Source: Takifugu bimaculatus | Taxonomy: Eukaryota > Chordata > Actinopteri > Tetraodontiformes > Tetraodontidae | NCBI GenBank assembly: GCA_004026145.2 | Contig: CP034996.1 | Location: 13,637,641 to 13,701,640, forward strand | Length of the DNA: 64,000 nt | Reading direction: 5' to 3' | Shown: positions 12,369-25,100 of the stretch, piece by piece | How the letters are laid out: each line of letters begins with the position of its first letter | How positions within the stretch are numbered: the first letter of the stretch is position 1 | Program-made: the position numbers and the translations under genes | Notes under the pieces: model-generated | Database searches by the model: none | What the model was told of the DNA's origin: nothing | What the model saw: the letters and a program-made list of their open reading frames with translations, nothing else

Positions 12369-13035
12369 TGCACAGGCAGAGCAAACTATCTCACATGCAT
12401 TCACGTATTTAGCAAGGCTAAAATCAACTGCTACCTCTAGTAGAATGTAATTTAGAATCTTTCAATTCCTCTTTTTTATTCCATTTTATTTAATTACTGA
12501 TTGTTAGCTTTCTTACAGGCCTTGTAAACGGGTAAAGGTTATGGTGAATGTGGGCTGGTATAAGAAGAATCAATATACTTGAATTCTTGAATACTTACTT
12601 TGGTTTGATTATTATGACTCACACGCACTGACTGTCACAAGCATGAATGATCTAAAAGACTTGCTGAAATTAAGGGGACTATAAAATTTAAGGTAGGTTA
12701 TATTGGTTCTGAATTAAACACTTTTTATAATAAAATCTGGCATATGCGCTAGAGTGTGTGTGTGCGTGTGTGTGTGTGTGTGTGTGCGTGTGTGTGTGCG
12801 TGCGTGCGTGCGTACCTTTTCATTCTGGTAGGCAGTGACAGCAATGAACTCTGTTTCTGAGAAGACGTAAGTCCGGAAGGTGCTGTATGGAAGCTTCATT
12901 ATGTCATTGGCTTTTACAATGTGAAACCGAGGTTGGTATTTATGCATCGAATTCAAAATTGTCTAGAAAAGAAATCGAAAAAATAAGAAAATTTAGTTAA
13001 AATTTTAAAAAATATATAAATATATATATATACGT

Positions 13036-13100
<65 letters not shown>

Positions 13101-13825
13101 GAGAAAAAAAGTGATGACGAATTTTATACTACTCACAAAGCCGTGCTTGTCCAGAATATTATTGGTGAGTTTCAGTTTATGGAAGGCAACGGGCTTTCTC
13201 ATCCACTGCTCTCCCTTGGACGGGCTGTCCGGGTGAATGTACATGCGTTTGGGCATCTCTGGATCAGCCTTCCCCGCCACCATCCAGCGGGAGTTGTGAA
13301 ACTTGTAGCGGTAGTCGTCAACAGCTACAATGTCCATCAACAGGATGTATTTGGCGCTTTCATCCAGGCCTCTTACGCGCACTTTAAAAGGCGGAAACAT
13401 CCTCCTGGATTGCGTTGAAAAAGAGAGTCCAGGAAACAGTTGTAAACACTAAAGTGGAGCACCTCATCTAAACTTATATGATGTCATATGAAAATAAGCA
13501 ACACCTTTACGCATCCGTACCTTCCTGATCGTGTGATCACCATCTCAGTCCCTCTCTTGTGAAATTCACTCCACAAACTCTGCGAATCCAGTGTGACCGT
13601 TGGTTCCTCATCCAGCACCTCCTCTGTTCGTTGAAGACCTCGCAGAGCCGCTCGGCCGTCTGCAGCAACCTGTCCGGCCAGACGCTCCACCTGCGGGGCA
13701 ACCCTGGGAATGAGCGGGGGGAGCAACGATGGGTGACCTCCGGAGGATAGGGTGTAGGCACCTGGTCGATGTATTTGGAAGGGGTAGTAGTCCATGACTG
13801 CAGCAGAATGAACTGGATCTCTCAT
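10266..13825 (-). CDS. tbx2: T-box transcription factor of the Tbx2/3 subfamily, complete
   Basis: Coding exons are 13825-13521, 13404-13137, 12962-12816, 11900-11824, 11740-11595, 11419-10932 and 10628-10266. Phases agree and give 597 residues. The start MRDPVHSAAVMDYYPF parallels the mammalian TBX2 start; an in-frame ATG further upstream (13879) was not chosen. The T-box (about residues 79-262) contains LWSEFHKRGTEMVITRSGRR, MFPPFKVRVRGLDESAKYI, RYKFHNSRWMVAGKADPEM, KYQPRFHIVKANDI, FIAVTAYQNEK and ITQLKIDNNPFAKGF. The last exon has PYHYMPTP and RLCSPQPWLRFSPYLIP, matching the TBX2 C-terminus (PYPYTYM and RPRLRFSPYQIP). Tbx2 binds T-half-site DNA and mainly represses, in eye, heart, limb and neural development. 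Linkage to ppm1d fits the TBX2 locus. Divergence from mammalian TBX2 and absence of tbx4 nearby suggest the teleost tbx2a duplicate. The subfamily is certain; the a/b assignment is an inference. Confidence 0.9.
12341..12368. repeat. (CA)n microsatellite in tbx2 intron
   Basis: A perfect CA dinucleotide tract of about 28 bases lies in the intron between the T-box exons at 11824-11900 and 12816-12962. Confidence 0.9.
12754..12814. repeat. Interrupted (GT)n tract abutting a T-box splice donor
   Basis: About 60 bases of GT repeat with occasional GC interruptions end exactly at the donor of the 12816-12962 exon. In the transcript the intron begins GUACGCACGC and continues as (CA)n. The repeat therefore overlaps the donor's intronic consensus from about position +3. 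Confidence 0.9.
13039..13098. repeat. Perfect (CA)30 microsatellite in tbx2 intron
   Basis: Sixty bases of uninterrupted CA lie just upstream (in transcript sense) of the T-box exon 12816-12962. The transcript carries (UG)30 here. UG-rich tracts near splice sites are known targets of CELF and TDP-43 type proteins in vertebrates. Confidence 0.9.
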
Positions 13826-14452
13826 CAGGAAATCCAATCTGACGCCCCACGCGTCAGAATTGTGCAACGTGGTCTGCAACCGAGCAGAGAGAGGACGAAG
13901 AGGAGTGAAGGTGCGCTCACAGTCCAGAGCGCACCATGTTGCGCACAGAGCTCTCTGGGAGGGGTTTATAACAAATCCGGATGGTGACGGCCAAACGCTG
14001 CAGCATTTACGCCTTTGCTTAGAAGACAGTAGCCTGTGCAGCTGTCACACGAAGTGCCAGAGGGTTAGTTAAGTTAAGCCTACCCTGAAATCATAATTCA
14101 CTGGCACAACAAAGCTCACAATTTGAAAATTTAACCGATCCACCCCCCAGAAGGTAGCAGATTTGCCATGGCAAATTCCGAAAATGTCCCAGTTCTAATC
14201 AAGTGTGCACGTTTTCGTTTAAGCTTTTAAAACTGTGTAAAGAGCCATGTCTAATTAATGACCTTTATTCTTCCGCTGTCGTCAAAGGCAGGAACAAACA
14301 GCGGATTTCAGGGCTGCTCGGCCAGTTTCCACAAACTGATAACGATACTGAAGATAAAAGTAGGGAGTAAATTAGTGAAACAAGGCGTGATGAGTGATGT
14401 GGTTCCCACTTTTGTTAAGGAGATAATACAGAACTTCTGCAGAGCGGAGGTT

Positions 14453-14640
14453 GAAATTCAATTCAATTCATCTTTATTCATATACGTCTGTCACAATCAG
14501 AATGATCTCTAGGGCTCTCCAGAAACTCAGAGCCTGACCCCCAACAAGCATCAGTCGCAGCAAGAACTCCCTCTAACAGGCAGAAACCTTGAGCAGGAAC
14601 AGGTTAAAAGAAAAAAAAAAAAAAAGGTGGGGGGGGGTCT
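14453..14640. repeat. Remnant of a dispersed fish repeat
   Basis: The stretch starts with aattcaattcaattcatctttattcatata-like sequence split over 14456-14485. It continues with 'cctgacccccaacaagcatc', 'agaactccctctaacaggcagaaacc' in two parts and 'gagcaggaacaggttaaa', then an A-rich run. These words recur in a very common teleost interspersed repeat. No coding capacity is present, and the family was not named without a library. Confidence 0.6.
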
Positions 14641-17600
14641 GCTCGCTGGGCAGAGGGAGAATTCTACCAAAAAGTTTTAATTTTGGCATGAGTTTAACTG
14701 AATGCACATGAACAACAATGTACCTTGAGTTTGAAGATACTAAGACAAAGTTGTTTTCATTGTTATTTGTTATTTATTTAATGGACATTTTAATGCTGAA
14801 TCACCTCAGAAACTCACATGAGAGGTGCTGGGGGGAAAAGCATCTTGGGAATCTCAAACACATGAAGGTTTATTTTAAAAGGCTGTGTTTTTTTTTAACT
14901 GATGGAATGTCATTTGAAAACTTGAATTGTCATTTGATCTCAAATGTCCCAGACCAGCATCTGCAGTCCCTATAAGAGAATCATGAGGAAATAATCTAGT
15001 TGGCTCTACAAATTCTGCCCTGGGGCAACGGATGGCTAAAAAGTGAGGAGCAGGGGAAATTTGAGGATTTAGAGTCTGAAAGACAAATAATTTTTTTATT
15101 TTTTCTCGAAGTCGAACTGACCCAGCATGCTAAGCAGAGTGAGGAAGAGATTTAGAGAGTGGCTGGACTCTCAAAAGAGCAGCAGTAGCATCCAAAGAGT
15201 GAAAATCTCTTGGCGGGGACAATAAACCTCACATTTGTAATTATTGTAAAGCTCTGATGTTTCCCAAAACATGGATGAATTACCATTTTTGTGCCACTAG
15301 AATCCCGTTCTTTATTTTCATGATTTAACTTTTGTGGTTTGAGTGCATATTAGGTCATTAGAGGGTCCAGAAGTGACTTCTCAGCTGTGAGATTATCCAG
15401 TTGGAATAGTCTCCCTGTGCTACTGTGTGATGCAAACTGTCCAATTTCATCAACCCCAGCCTTGAGTAACCAGCTCGGCCGGGTTTTTATGGCTCACATT
15501 TGTCTTTTTGGCATCATTTTGATTCCTTTGTTTGTCAGATTTGGCTGTCATTAGAAAGAAAAATGGAATTTTAGAAGACATCAACGGGGAATTTGTCGAA
15601 TTTCAACAATTATTGTAGCCATAGGGTCAAATATTTTTTGGTGTCATATTCTGTGAAGTCAGAGCACATGGAGAAACTTTTTTTTGATTATCGCATTCTA
15701 TGGATTATTTTTAATAATTAAAACAAAAACAGTCTACTGGCAGGGCAGAATTGGAATGTTTTATCATTTACGTGACTTTTCTGAGGTAAACCACTGACCT
15801 TAAAGGGAGGGAGAGACCGCCTACAAGTCAAACCTAATTTTGTTCCAGCCAATTTCTGAATTGCATTACGTAATCCAATTGCACAAAACAGAAGCATCTG
15901 AGATACCAACTTAATCTAATGAGAGTAGACACAACTAATCATACAGAAAAGGCCAAGTCATTGTTCCTATAAATACACTATATAACTGTAAATTCAATTA
16001 GGACCTGACTTTCATACTACATAAGTAATTCTCCAACTGTGGTGTGATTCTGTCTGTATAACCTCTAATAGCCTCTAAATAAGAGTTGCCTCTGTTCATT
16101 TACCAGGACTCTGAAATGTTTCTGCTCCCCAAACAAGTGGGAGATTGGACCAGCAAACAGTTGGGTTCTGTGCCCAGATCTGATGCTCTCTGCTGAGAGG
16201 CAAACGGAACTTTAGATTTAAAGGAACACGCATTTCTCTGGAAGTCACTTTTCTTTAGACTGTAGATGCAACATTGAAACTCAAGAGATGGAAACCAAGC
16301 ATTCTGTTTCTGCTGCATGGACACTGTTTTGATCAATTTGAAGACCAAGTGACTGAGCGCATTTTTTCACACTGACTGAAAATACAGCATTAACCTATCT
16401 AATATTGAAACAAACAAATAAAGTTTTCCATTCTTTTTCACATTACTGTGGATATTTGATAGTTAATGCATAAAAATGCATATTTACATATAGACACATA
16501 CTTTACATACTTTATATAGACATCCTCCCATCATCCATCTGTATTATTGATCACACACTGATGCATTATTAATTACACAACAATTGACCAGAGTTTGTGG
16601 GGAGTTTTAAATGCAATCGCCTGAGAAGGACATTCTGGTCATGGACCAAACAGAAACAGACTGACTTAAGTATCATTTTATGTGGTTTTATGTTTCCTAA
16701 AACCTGTCCCATTGTCACCCTTCTTAATATTTCTCATCTACATGTGAGCTACGGGAATTAACCACCAATGACCTCCTGAGACCACCAACATGTTGTGTCC
16801 CTTCAACATGGAGACTAATGACGTTTCAGACAGGTAGATGTTTCGGCTCGGACATCTATCAAATGTGTTGCTAATGGCCTTGGAATTTTCTTTTGGTTAC
16901 TGTCTGAGTTTGACCGTTAGGGACATCCCTGTTTTTGTGGGGTTTTTTGGCTTGTCATGCGGAGGACGAAATGGGCAGCTCCTGATCTCAAGAACCTTCT
17001 CCTGCCATCACTCTGGATTTAATCCCGACTGGAAAAGCAACACACTGCATTGCGCAACAACGTCGGAAACTTGACAGCTGCCTCCAGGGACTTTGAAGGC
17101 CCAACTGTCTCTTCTTTCTACCCCTTTTTGTTTCATGTTAACGAGCATCTGCATGTGCTTTTGCAGGTCCAGTGGCCACTGATTAAATATGATTAAATAA
17201 TATAATCAAATAAGTGCATCTGTCTATCACCAGGCTTAAGAAAGACATTTCACTTCTGCTTTTCATTCAGTATGTTTTCATATGGGAGAATGCCAGAGTA
17301 CTGGTATAGCTTACAAACCCATATGAGTCACAAACTCAACAGGGACCAGCTTGTACGAAATCTTGTTGTTGTTTTTTTCTTTTAAAAAAGCAGTTGAGAT
17401 GCATTAAATGATAGTGGGAGGGTGTGAAAATAAAGACTGATTTGGTTATAATAGGGAGCATTTATCTTAACAGAACACAGAGGCTTTTCTTTCAGAGTAG
17501 TGGTTAAAAAAGAAAACTAAAGATAAACAGTGCTGATTTCGTCGTATCAGTAGGATCACGTAAAAAAAAAACCTTTCGCAGAACAATTTGTGCATCAACG

Positions 17601-20010
17601 AGTGGGTGTCAAGCAAAACACCTCTTGCCTGAGGTTTAGGTTGATGACCCTCTATGGCGTTATAATCCAGGCTTCGGCGGTTCGATCGGAGTAAGACTCT
17701 AAGAGGCTAATGGGGGGTCAGACGGGTTCTATAATTAATGGTGACCCGGAAAGAACTCACAAACAACAGATTAAACGCAATCTTTTGACATCCACACAAC
17801 TACATTAAAACGTAGTTTTAAAAAAGGAGCGGGGAAAAACAACCAACAATCACAGACATATTTGCCGCCCATCTAGGTTTTTGGTTCTATGATCTTGCTC
17901 GTGATAAAACATCAAGCGCTGGGCAATCAAACAGCCTTCTGGGCCTTGCAGATTAAAAAAAGTCTCTGAAAACAGTTGACGTGTCAATCTGCTTCCCGCA
18001 CCTTGTGTGTGAGGAGGAAGACTGTTAAGAATCTTAACCTCAGCAAACCTCTAAATCCAGTCCCATAAAGAGAACATTCTTAAAGTCACACTTGGGGGTA
18101 AAACAGTCCAAGATAAACAAGAACTAAAGCGAAAGACAGTTTGGAATATTGTTTTCGCCGTGATGCAGGAATGTAAATGTCCACTGTGGCTTATTTTAAA
18201 CCAGTCATTGAGCAGATATCATGTGAACTGTGAAACACTCCGATCTTTTAGTTGGAGCAAAAGCGATTTCCTCTGATCATTAATGCTGACGTGTCCGTAG
18301 TATAAAGGAGGCTAATTCCGTGGAAGTTGACATCGACAACTGCCTCAGAATTGGATTTAGTGATCAACAGACAAACACCCCGATGCTAATAAGTCAGGGA
18401 TTACCGTAATGTTGTGACTGCCAACATGAAGGGTTGCAAAGAAATGAATGTTTCTGAGAAACAAGTCATTTTGCTGCGCTACATATCCGTTCATAGACGC
18501 TTAGATGTTTTCTTGTATGATTCAGGCATTTCCAGTGCTGATGAAATTAGTGTCCAAGTGGTCACAGGGTGCGAGGCAGGCCTCCACTCTGAAGGGGTTA
18601 CTCCTTCCTAAAGAGGCACTCTAAAGGGCCTCTGAATTTCCATGTGATCCTGGTAAAACCTTACACTTGGAGGCGTTAAAAATGCTGGCCTGGGTCTCAT
18701 GACCGTGGCATAAAGGAGCAATTTTTGTGTCGCAACAAGTCCGTTATTCACCAACGTTCATTAAGTTGCATTAAAACAAGAAACACTCAAATTCATCACA
18801 AGATGCTTATAAACCGGGACAACAAAGACGGGTGTAAAATTCACTGAAATATTGCGAATGATGAAAGGAAGCGACTGATCCTTTCCAAGCGTGAAATATG
18901 ACGATATAAATGTGTTTTTTCTCCTGGATTTAAACGGTTTGATCCAGTTTTTCAGTGATACAGCATCACCTGCAACCTTTGGAGATATGATTCTGGTTTT
19001 AGGGTGAACTCCAGAACTTGTAGAACTCCAGGTTGTAGCTGTGGAACCGTGTCGCTCACAGAACCCCGCGATCCCTTTCCCAGGAACCATCTCGGAAAAT
19101 CCACAAGAGCGTCTGTGGGTTTTGTTTTTTAAGCACTTCACTGAGATGACATTCGTGCACAGAAAGGCAGGAGCAACAGTGGGAGCAGCAAACACACGCT
19201 TGGCTGATGACCAGTGACAGTCCGAACTAAAAAGGAAGTGTTGCGTGTCAGAAGGTCAGCAGATGATGGGATGACAGCCAATAAAATATTTAAGTCAAGA
19301 TGCTCTACGGATCTGATGCAACGTCAGATGACCAGAAATACTCCAGGAGTCTGGAAAATACGGTTTGTAAAATAGAGACGTCCCTTTTATTTATTGTGTC
19401 TTTCATGAATAAAATGACTGCCAGGGCTGTGTCTTTACGGTGGTCATTGATGAGCATATTTACTTTTTGGTTTTCATTGGCAGGTCTGTCTTAAGAGGAT
19501 CTCAGGTTCTTTTTTCTTTTTGGTTGAGCACTCAAAGCTCTGAAGAAGGACAAGCTGTTGATCTCCCATCCTCAGTTAATCTGGAACCTTACACAACTGC
19601 CTCTCTGATTCGGAGAGGGACTTTTATCCAGACATTTTCCCAAACCAGATACTTGCTGTGAGAGAATATATTAGTTCATCCCTTTTGCAGATCAACTGTT
19701 TTTTTTCATCCTGCCAATTGTGCACTAAGTGCCAGGACACCCTCTCTTTCAGGACTAGGGTATTTCCTGTTCCAGATACTCTTCATGAACATCCTCTGTG
19801 TTTGTCTGGTACAGTAAATGAATGCTGATGTACAATGAATAAAGGTTACTACAAGTAGTTACCTTTTTAAGTGCTCTTTTTCAGTGGAATGACTTGCGAA
19901 AGGAAAAAAAAATCTATACCTTATTGTTCTAGAGAAAAATATGTTAATGATTGTTATGAAAATAAAGTTGTGACCCAACAAGTCGTTACAGCTTTGTTTT
20001 TGTAAGCCGC

Positions 20011-20024
20011 GGGCCCCCTGCTGG
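20011..20024 (-). promoter_or_regulatory. CTCF-like motif (one mismatch)
   Basis: The sequence gggccccctgctgg matches the reverse complement of the CTCF core consensus CCASYAGRKGGCRS at 13 of 14 positions. It lies about 2 kb beyond the 3' end of ppm1d. Occupancy is not known. Confidence 0.35.
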
Positions 20025-20319
20025 TAGCGCTGGTTTACTACAAGTGAGCGCTCACCCTGTCCTTGTCTCACTAAATGGCCTGAGGAATTGACTAAATTAA
20101 TCATAACATCAAGAAACAAAACACTTTCCCTCAGATAAATAAAACCTGGAGGGAATGATCTTTAAATGGAACAGAAATACTAATTACTAATCTATTGTTT
20201 GATTATGCTAGACTTACATCCATACACTAGCTACTGTAGCTAATGCTATGAGCAATTCTTGTGAATTTTCCCTAATAGGCTGCATAAATTCTAAATAGTT
20301 GCTGGTGTTACCCTCAGAG

Positions 20320-20344
20320 TTTGCCCTTAGATTCTAAGGGCAAA
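20320..20344. repeat. Perfect 12-bp inverted repeat
   Basis: The arm tttgcccttaga is followed after one base by its exact reverse complement tctaagggcaaa. It lies in the gene-free interval, with no coding or terminator context. Confidence 0.7.
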
Positions 20345-22148
20345 TCTAAATGCTTCTGAGAATACCTCTAAGCCTTAGAAGCACCACTGCATCCTTTGCT
20401 TTATTCCTTTGAATTACTTTCAATTTTCATCCAAACTGAAATATATCATGACTTTTTTTTTTTTAACTCTTCAAATATATCTTTACTTTAATTTCCCACC
20501 ATTGCTGCTATACCTCCTGGAGCAGGACACAAAAACTGTCCACCTGCTGGACAGAATGCACATTTATACATGACTAAACACTAAAGGCGCCCCAGAAAAG
20601 TGCTCAAGTTAGAATTTCAAGAACCTCTTTAAACCAGACATCAAGTACCACAGCACCGACTGAAAAATGACATTTTTATTACAACACAGACACTGTATAG
20701 CCAGTAAATTCATGACACTTGACCAGTCTAAAAATTGGCAACACTGGATACAAAGTCTGACCACATGCCCATTAACACCCATTATGTCTGGACACTTCAC
20801 AACACACTTATTAGATCTGTGCATGCCAGACTCCAGAAACACTCAATAATTTTGCATAATAATGTACTATAGTAACGTCTGTTGCATATTAGTGTAGTGT
20901 TCTAATCAACAAAATGCTCTGCAAAACCTGCGGATGAAAAGATGAGGTTTCGAATGCTAATGTGGGTGAAATTAACTGAAGGTGTCTGAAAAAATGCTTG
21001 GGAGAGCTGTAATGAAATTAAATTAGACAGAGGACTGCGGATTCCTTTGTGCTAAGGGAAATGACACTTTAAAGAAAAAGAAGGGAACAAAATCACATTA
21101 ACAACCGAGCTGCCATATTAGTGTTGTTTAGAACTTTACAACTTCCAAAATGCATCTAATCAGGTGTTTTAGGTGCACAATAAAACACGTTATAGATGCG
21201 AGCAATGCTTATCTCTGTAGCACAAACAAATACAGATTTAACTGGTTCTTAATTTGGTCAGTTAGGTCAGACATCAAGAACAATAAATTAAATAAAAATA
21301 ACCCACATCAGAAGCTTACAGGGCTAAAATACAGATGGTAACCTTGGAATGACCAATGATGAATCTCTGGCTTACCACTGCATTGCACAACCATCATTTA
21401 TACGTGAATGTTGTACCAACTGAAAAGTCAAGGTTATAAATAAAGACTTAGCGAATGCGTTTGAGGGAACCCTTGTTGATGCGTCCCAACAATTCTAAGA
21501 CAGCTGTTCAGCTATTGGTTTCAAAGGAACCATCAAATAAAGTAAGAACTGTATGTATTAAATACACCAACCAGTGAGGAGCAACGGTGATCTTAATAGT
21601 ACATGTCACTGGTAAAGACACGCATAAAAAAACATATAAAACCAGTACCCTTATAAATACTTCAGATTGATAAATATCTTTGCGTTAATCATCACGGATA
21701 AAACACTGAATGTGGGAGGAATAAAATTTACAACTGAGCTGATGGACAGAAACATTGGAAGGAAGACGGGCATGTTATGGCATCAAACTAGTCGCCACAA
21801 TCTAAAACAGTTGATTCTCTCAGAAAGATCGTGCCACATTAGCTCAACTGACGTTAGATTTGATTGTAGAGATCCATATTCTTTAAAATACAACCTCTGG
21901 ATAAATATATATTCATAGGTATGAAAATAGATTGGTTGGTCAGACTGATCTAAAAACTGAACTCACAATAAAATCAACGGGAGGGGGGGGGGCTGGAAGA
22001 AATGGTCAGAACAGCAACACATTTACAATCTCAAGTTTCTTACATATTTACAAAAACACACACTTTAATAAAAAAGTATACATCTATAGGCCGGAGGCAC
22101 ACCTGATCCGTATGCAAATGATGCAGACCATCTCTCTGGAGGAAAGGT

Positions 22149-25100
22149 TTAGCACACGCACAAGGCAGAGTGCTGAGGCAGGATACCTTGCTCTTCCGTG
22201 GAGCTACTTTCACCCCTTTCAGTAGCTTTTTGACTGGTTAGCTGATCCCGCACCTCCTCTGGGTCTCGGCGAGGCTCAAGGGGGGCGCCCCTGAGATCAG
22301 GGGGCGCGCGCGGGCAATGCCGGCTCTTTTTTAACGGCGGGGTGGAAACGTCGCGCTCCGCCTCTGCTGCAGAGTCTTGTTTTTCGAAAACATTCACAGA
22401 AGCGTCAGATGCCGGCGGCGTGGTCCTCGCAGATTCAGCATCGGGTGAGAGCTGTGCCGAAGCACGTAAGGCTGCTTCATAGCGTCCTCCAAACGATTCC
22501 TCCAGAGAAGTGGAACAGTCTTTGAATGGTGAAGGAACATCACTCCACTGAAATAAAACCACATAACCTAAACGTCACATACAAAATATATTATACATTG
22601 AAATCATACCCTAAGTAACTGGATTTATGCAAATACATAAACAAGACACACAAATGTAAAAGAGATTCTAATGATACCATTGATATGTATCATTATTAAT
22701 GCAGATTGTTGAGAACGTATGTATTCTTAATGCGAGATGTAAATGTCTGAACATACAGGCGGAACAAATGTGGAGAATGCAATAATGGTCTGGGTACGAA
22801 AAAAAAAGCAGGCATTGTTACGGCCTCCCTGCTATACGTTTGGAGCCCTTTGATACAGACATGTCAGATTGTCACGAGGCTGGTGGCTACGATGGATCTG
22901 CACACCTGATGACAGGTGAACAGCCAGCATGGCTTCTTTAAAATAATAGACAGCCTAATTTCATATTGTTCTAATATATAGTTTCCTGATAAGTCAGCTA
23001 AAGCAACTGGAAGAAAAATATCCTTAACCAACTTTTTAACCGGTGATCCATCACATCTGCTGACCAATAATTCCAAGCAAGAGGTGCTCAGCAGCAATAC
23101 AGAAGGTCTGTCATCCTTACATCTCAGTCTGTTAATATTTAGTAGATTGTTCAAAACAACACTTTTCAACCCACAATAATTGTGTTGCATTTACATTTCT
23201 TTTAAGAATATTCACCTCATTACCAATCCAGGCAGGGCCATTCCTCATGTTCTTCTCCATATATCTCATCTTCTTCATAAAACATGTCATCCTCAGGCTC
23301 CGGCTGTTGGCCCCGAAAACAAAAAGTGATTTGTTGAGACTCTAAGTCCATTGTTAGAAACTTGCTGGTATCACCTCAAGCCAACAACTTTGTCGACCAT
23401 GAACCAGGATTGTTTGCAATAGTGATTTACACACAAAATGGACATAAAATGAACTGGGATACACAAGTATAAAAAGACAGTAGAGTGAATAGCCAAAAAC
23501 AAACAAACACGCAACAATATTGAGGATATTTTCCACTGTCAGCGTGATTTCAGTGAAAAATATGTCACCTTACAGTACAACATGTGATTATTCCTGATTA
23601 AAACCTTCAGCGAATCTGCTGCACTGACCTTTTGGACCTTATACGTGTTATAAGTGGTCCCTGGGCACGGCACGTGGTTGACCCCAGTGGCCATGTCAAC
23701 AACAAACTCATCACGATGCATCGGGATGGGCGGACCGTCGCGCTCGTGGAGAGCCAGGACAATAACGGTTGTGTTGTCCGCTCGGAGCATACGCTCTTTC
23801 CAAAACAGTAGCGCTGTGGAACCCAGGCGGCAGGCACAAGACATTCCCATTGGTCCCTGAAAGCACAAAAGAAGCCGTAGATGATGAAAGACAATGCCAG
23901 ACATTTACATACTGTTCAAAGCTACTAGCTCCTCAATTACTTAACCTACCACCATTTTGTCATGGCTATAACACATATTGACAGCGTTCTTGGGAGGCAT
24001 CATATTCCATAGCCCGTCGCTGCCCAGGATGATGTAGCGATGTCGTTTGGGATCGAGAGTTAACACCATGGTGTCGGGCTCTGGAGAAACCACAAATTCA
24101 CCGCTGTAGAAGTCGTAGCTCCACAGGTCTCCTTAAAATATGAAAAGGTATGGATGTAAGGAAGGTGAAGCATTAGAAGCTTTCAGTGTATGTTTGGAGG
24201 GACGTATATGGACGACCATGCCGTCATCTTTACCCAGAGATCTGGCCACAGCCAGGAAGGGGATCTGATCTATGACTGTGCTCCTCCGCACGGGACCATT
24301 GTGGGTCAACCTGGGTCGTTTCCACACCACACGGTTAACTCCAGACTTCTTCATGACACTTCAAACACAAGACAGACGAGAAATTCAGACTGAGAGGAAT
24401 GGAAGCAATGCTGACAGGCCATTCGAGAGTCCATTATCACGTTCTTTGCTTTTTTCTTTTGTGCCGCTGGACAATAAATTTACAATCCATGTCTTTGCAG
24501 TCACCTGCCACCCAGTCTTTCAATCCGCTCCTTTTCTTTAGGGAGTTCCGGTTTGTGGTCTTGTGTGACTTCCAGTGCCTGGAGTCTGATGTCAGAGTCA
24601 TTCTCTTTCACTCCAACCACCACTGCAGAATCCCCGACGTGAGCGACATACATGTGAACTCCTCGGATCACAATCACACTGGCCGTGGTGCCGGATGTAC
24701 TGGGTAAACCGGTGATCGTCTTTGGCCACTCCGCTGCAAGACCACAATCAAGTTTCACAAATTATTTCTCTCTTATTTGTTTATCTCATTGCTGAAATTG
24801 AGGATGGTGCAATTTCAAATAAACTGTTCCTTGTTCTGAACACATCACGGTATTTTCCCACTGTGCAAAAGCAATTTCCTCTTGCATGTGTGAAGTGATT
24901 GTGGCAGTTGTGCTGCACATCTGTTCAGGATGCCATAAGGTTGATATGTTCCGTATGTGACAGCTCGGATTAGGTTCTTAATGGCAGCAAAGTTGATCTC
25001 TGATTTCAGCCGATGAACCGCAGTGAAACCGAGTGCAAACAACACGCTTACTTACGTAGCTCTTTCCACATTGCGTGATGACAGGCGATGAAGCCTTTCC

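Larger units (their letters stand above)
13826..22148. other. Gene-free interval between tbx2 and ppm1d
   Basis: About 8.3 kb without recognisable exons on either strand. The first few hundred bases are the tbx2 upstream region; the last part should contain the ppm1d 3' untranslated region. Repeats within it are listed separately. Several evenly composed stretches (for example 17300-19300) could hold conserved regulatory elements of tbx2, but that cannot be judged without alignments. No RNA gene was recognised. Confidence 0.5.

Noticed and set aside
12754..12956. Open frame with a long Arg/Thr/His repeat tail after the T-box segment.
   Set aside because: The tail is translation of the (CA)n intronic microsatellite past the splice donor at 12815.
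16838..17074. 78-codon plus-strand open frame with a hydrophobic start in the tbx2-ppm1d interval.
   Set aside because: No domain, no splice context and nothing to separate it from chance frames in the interval.
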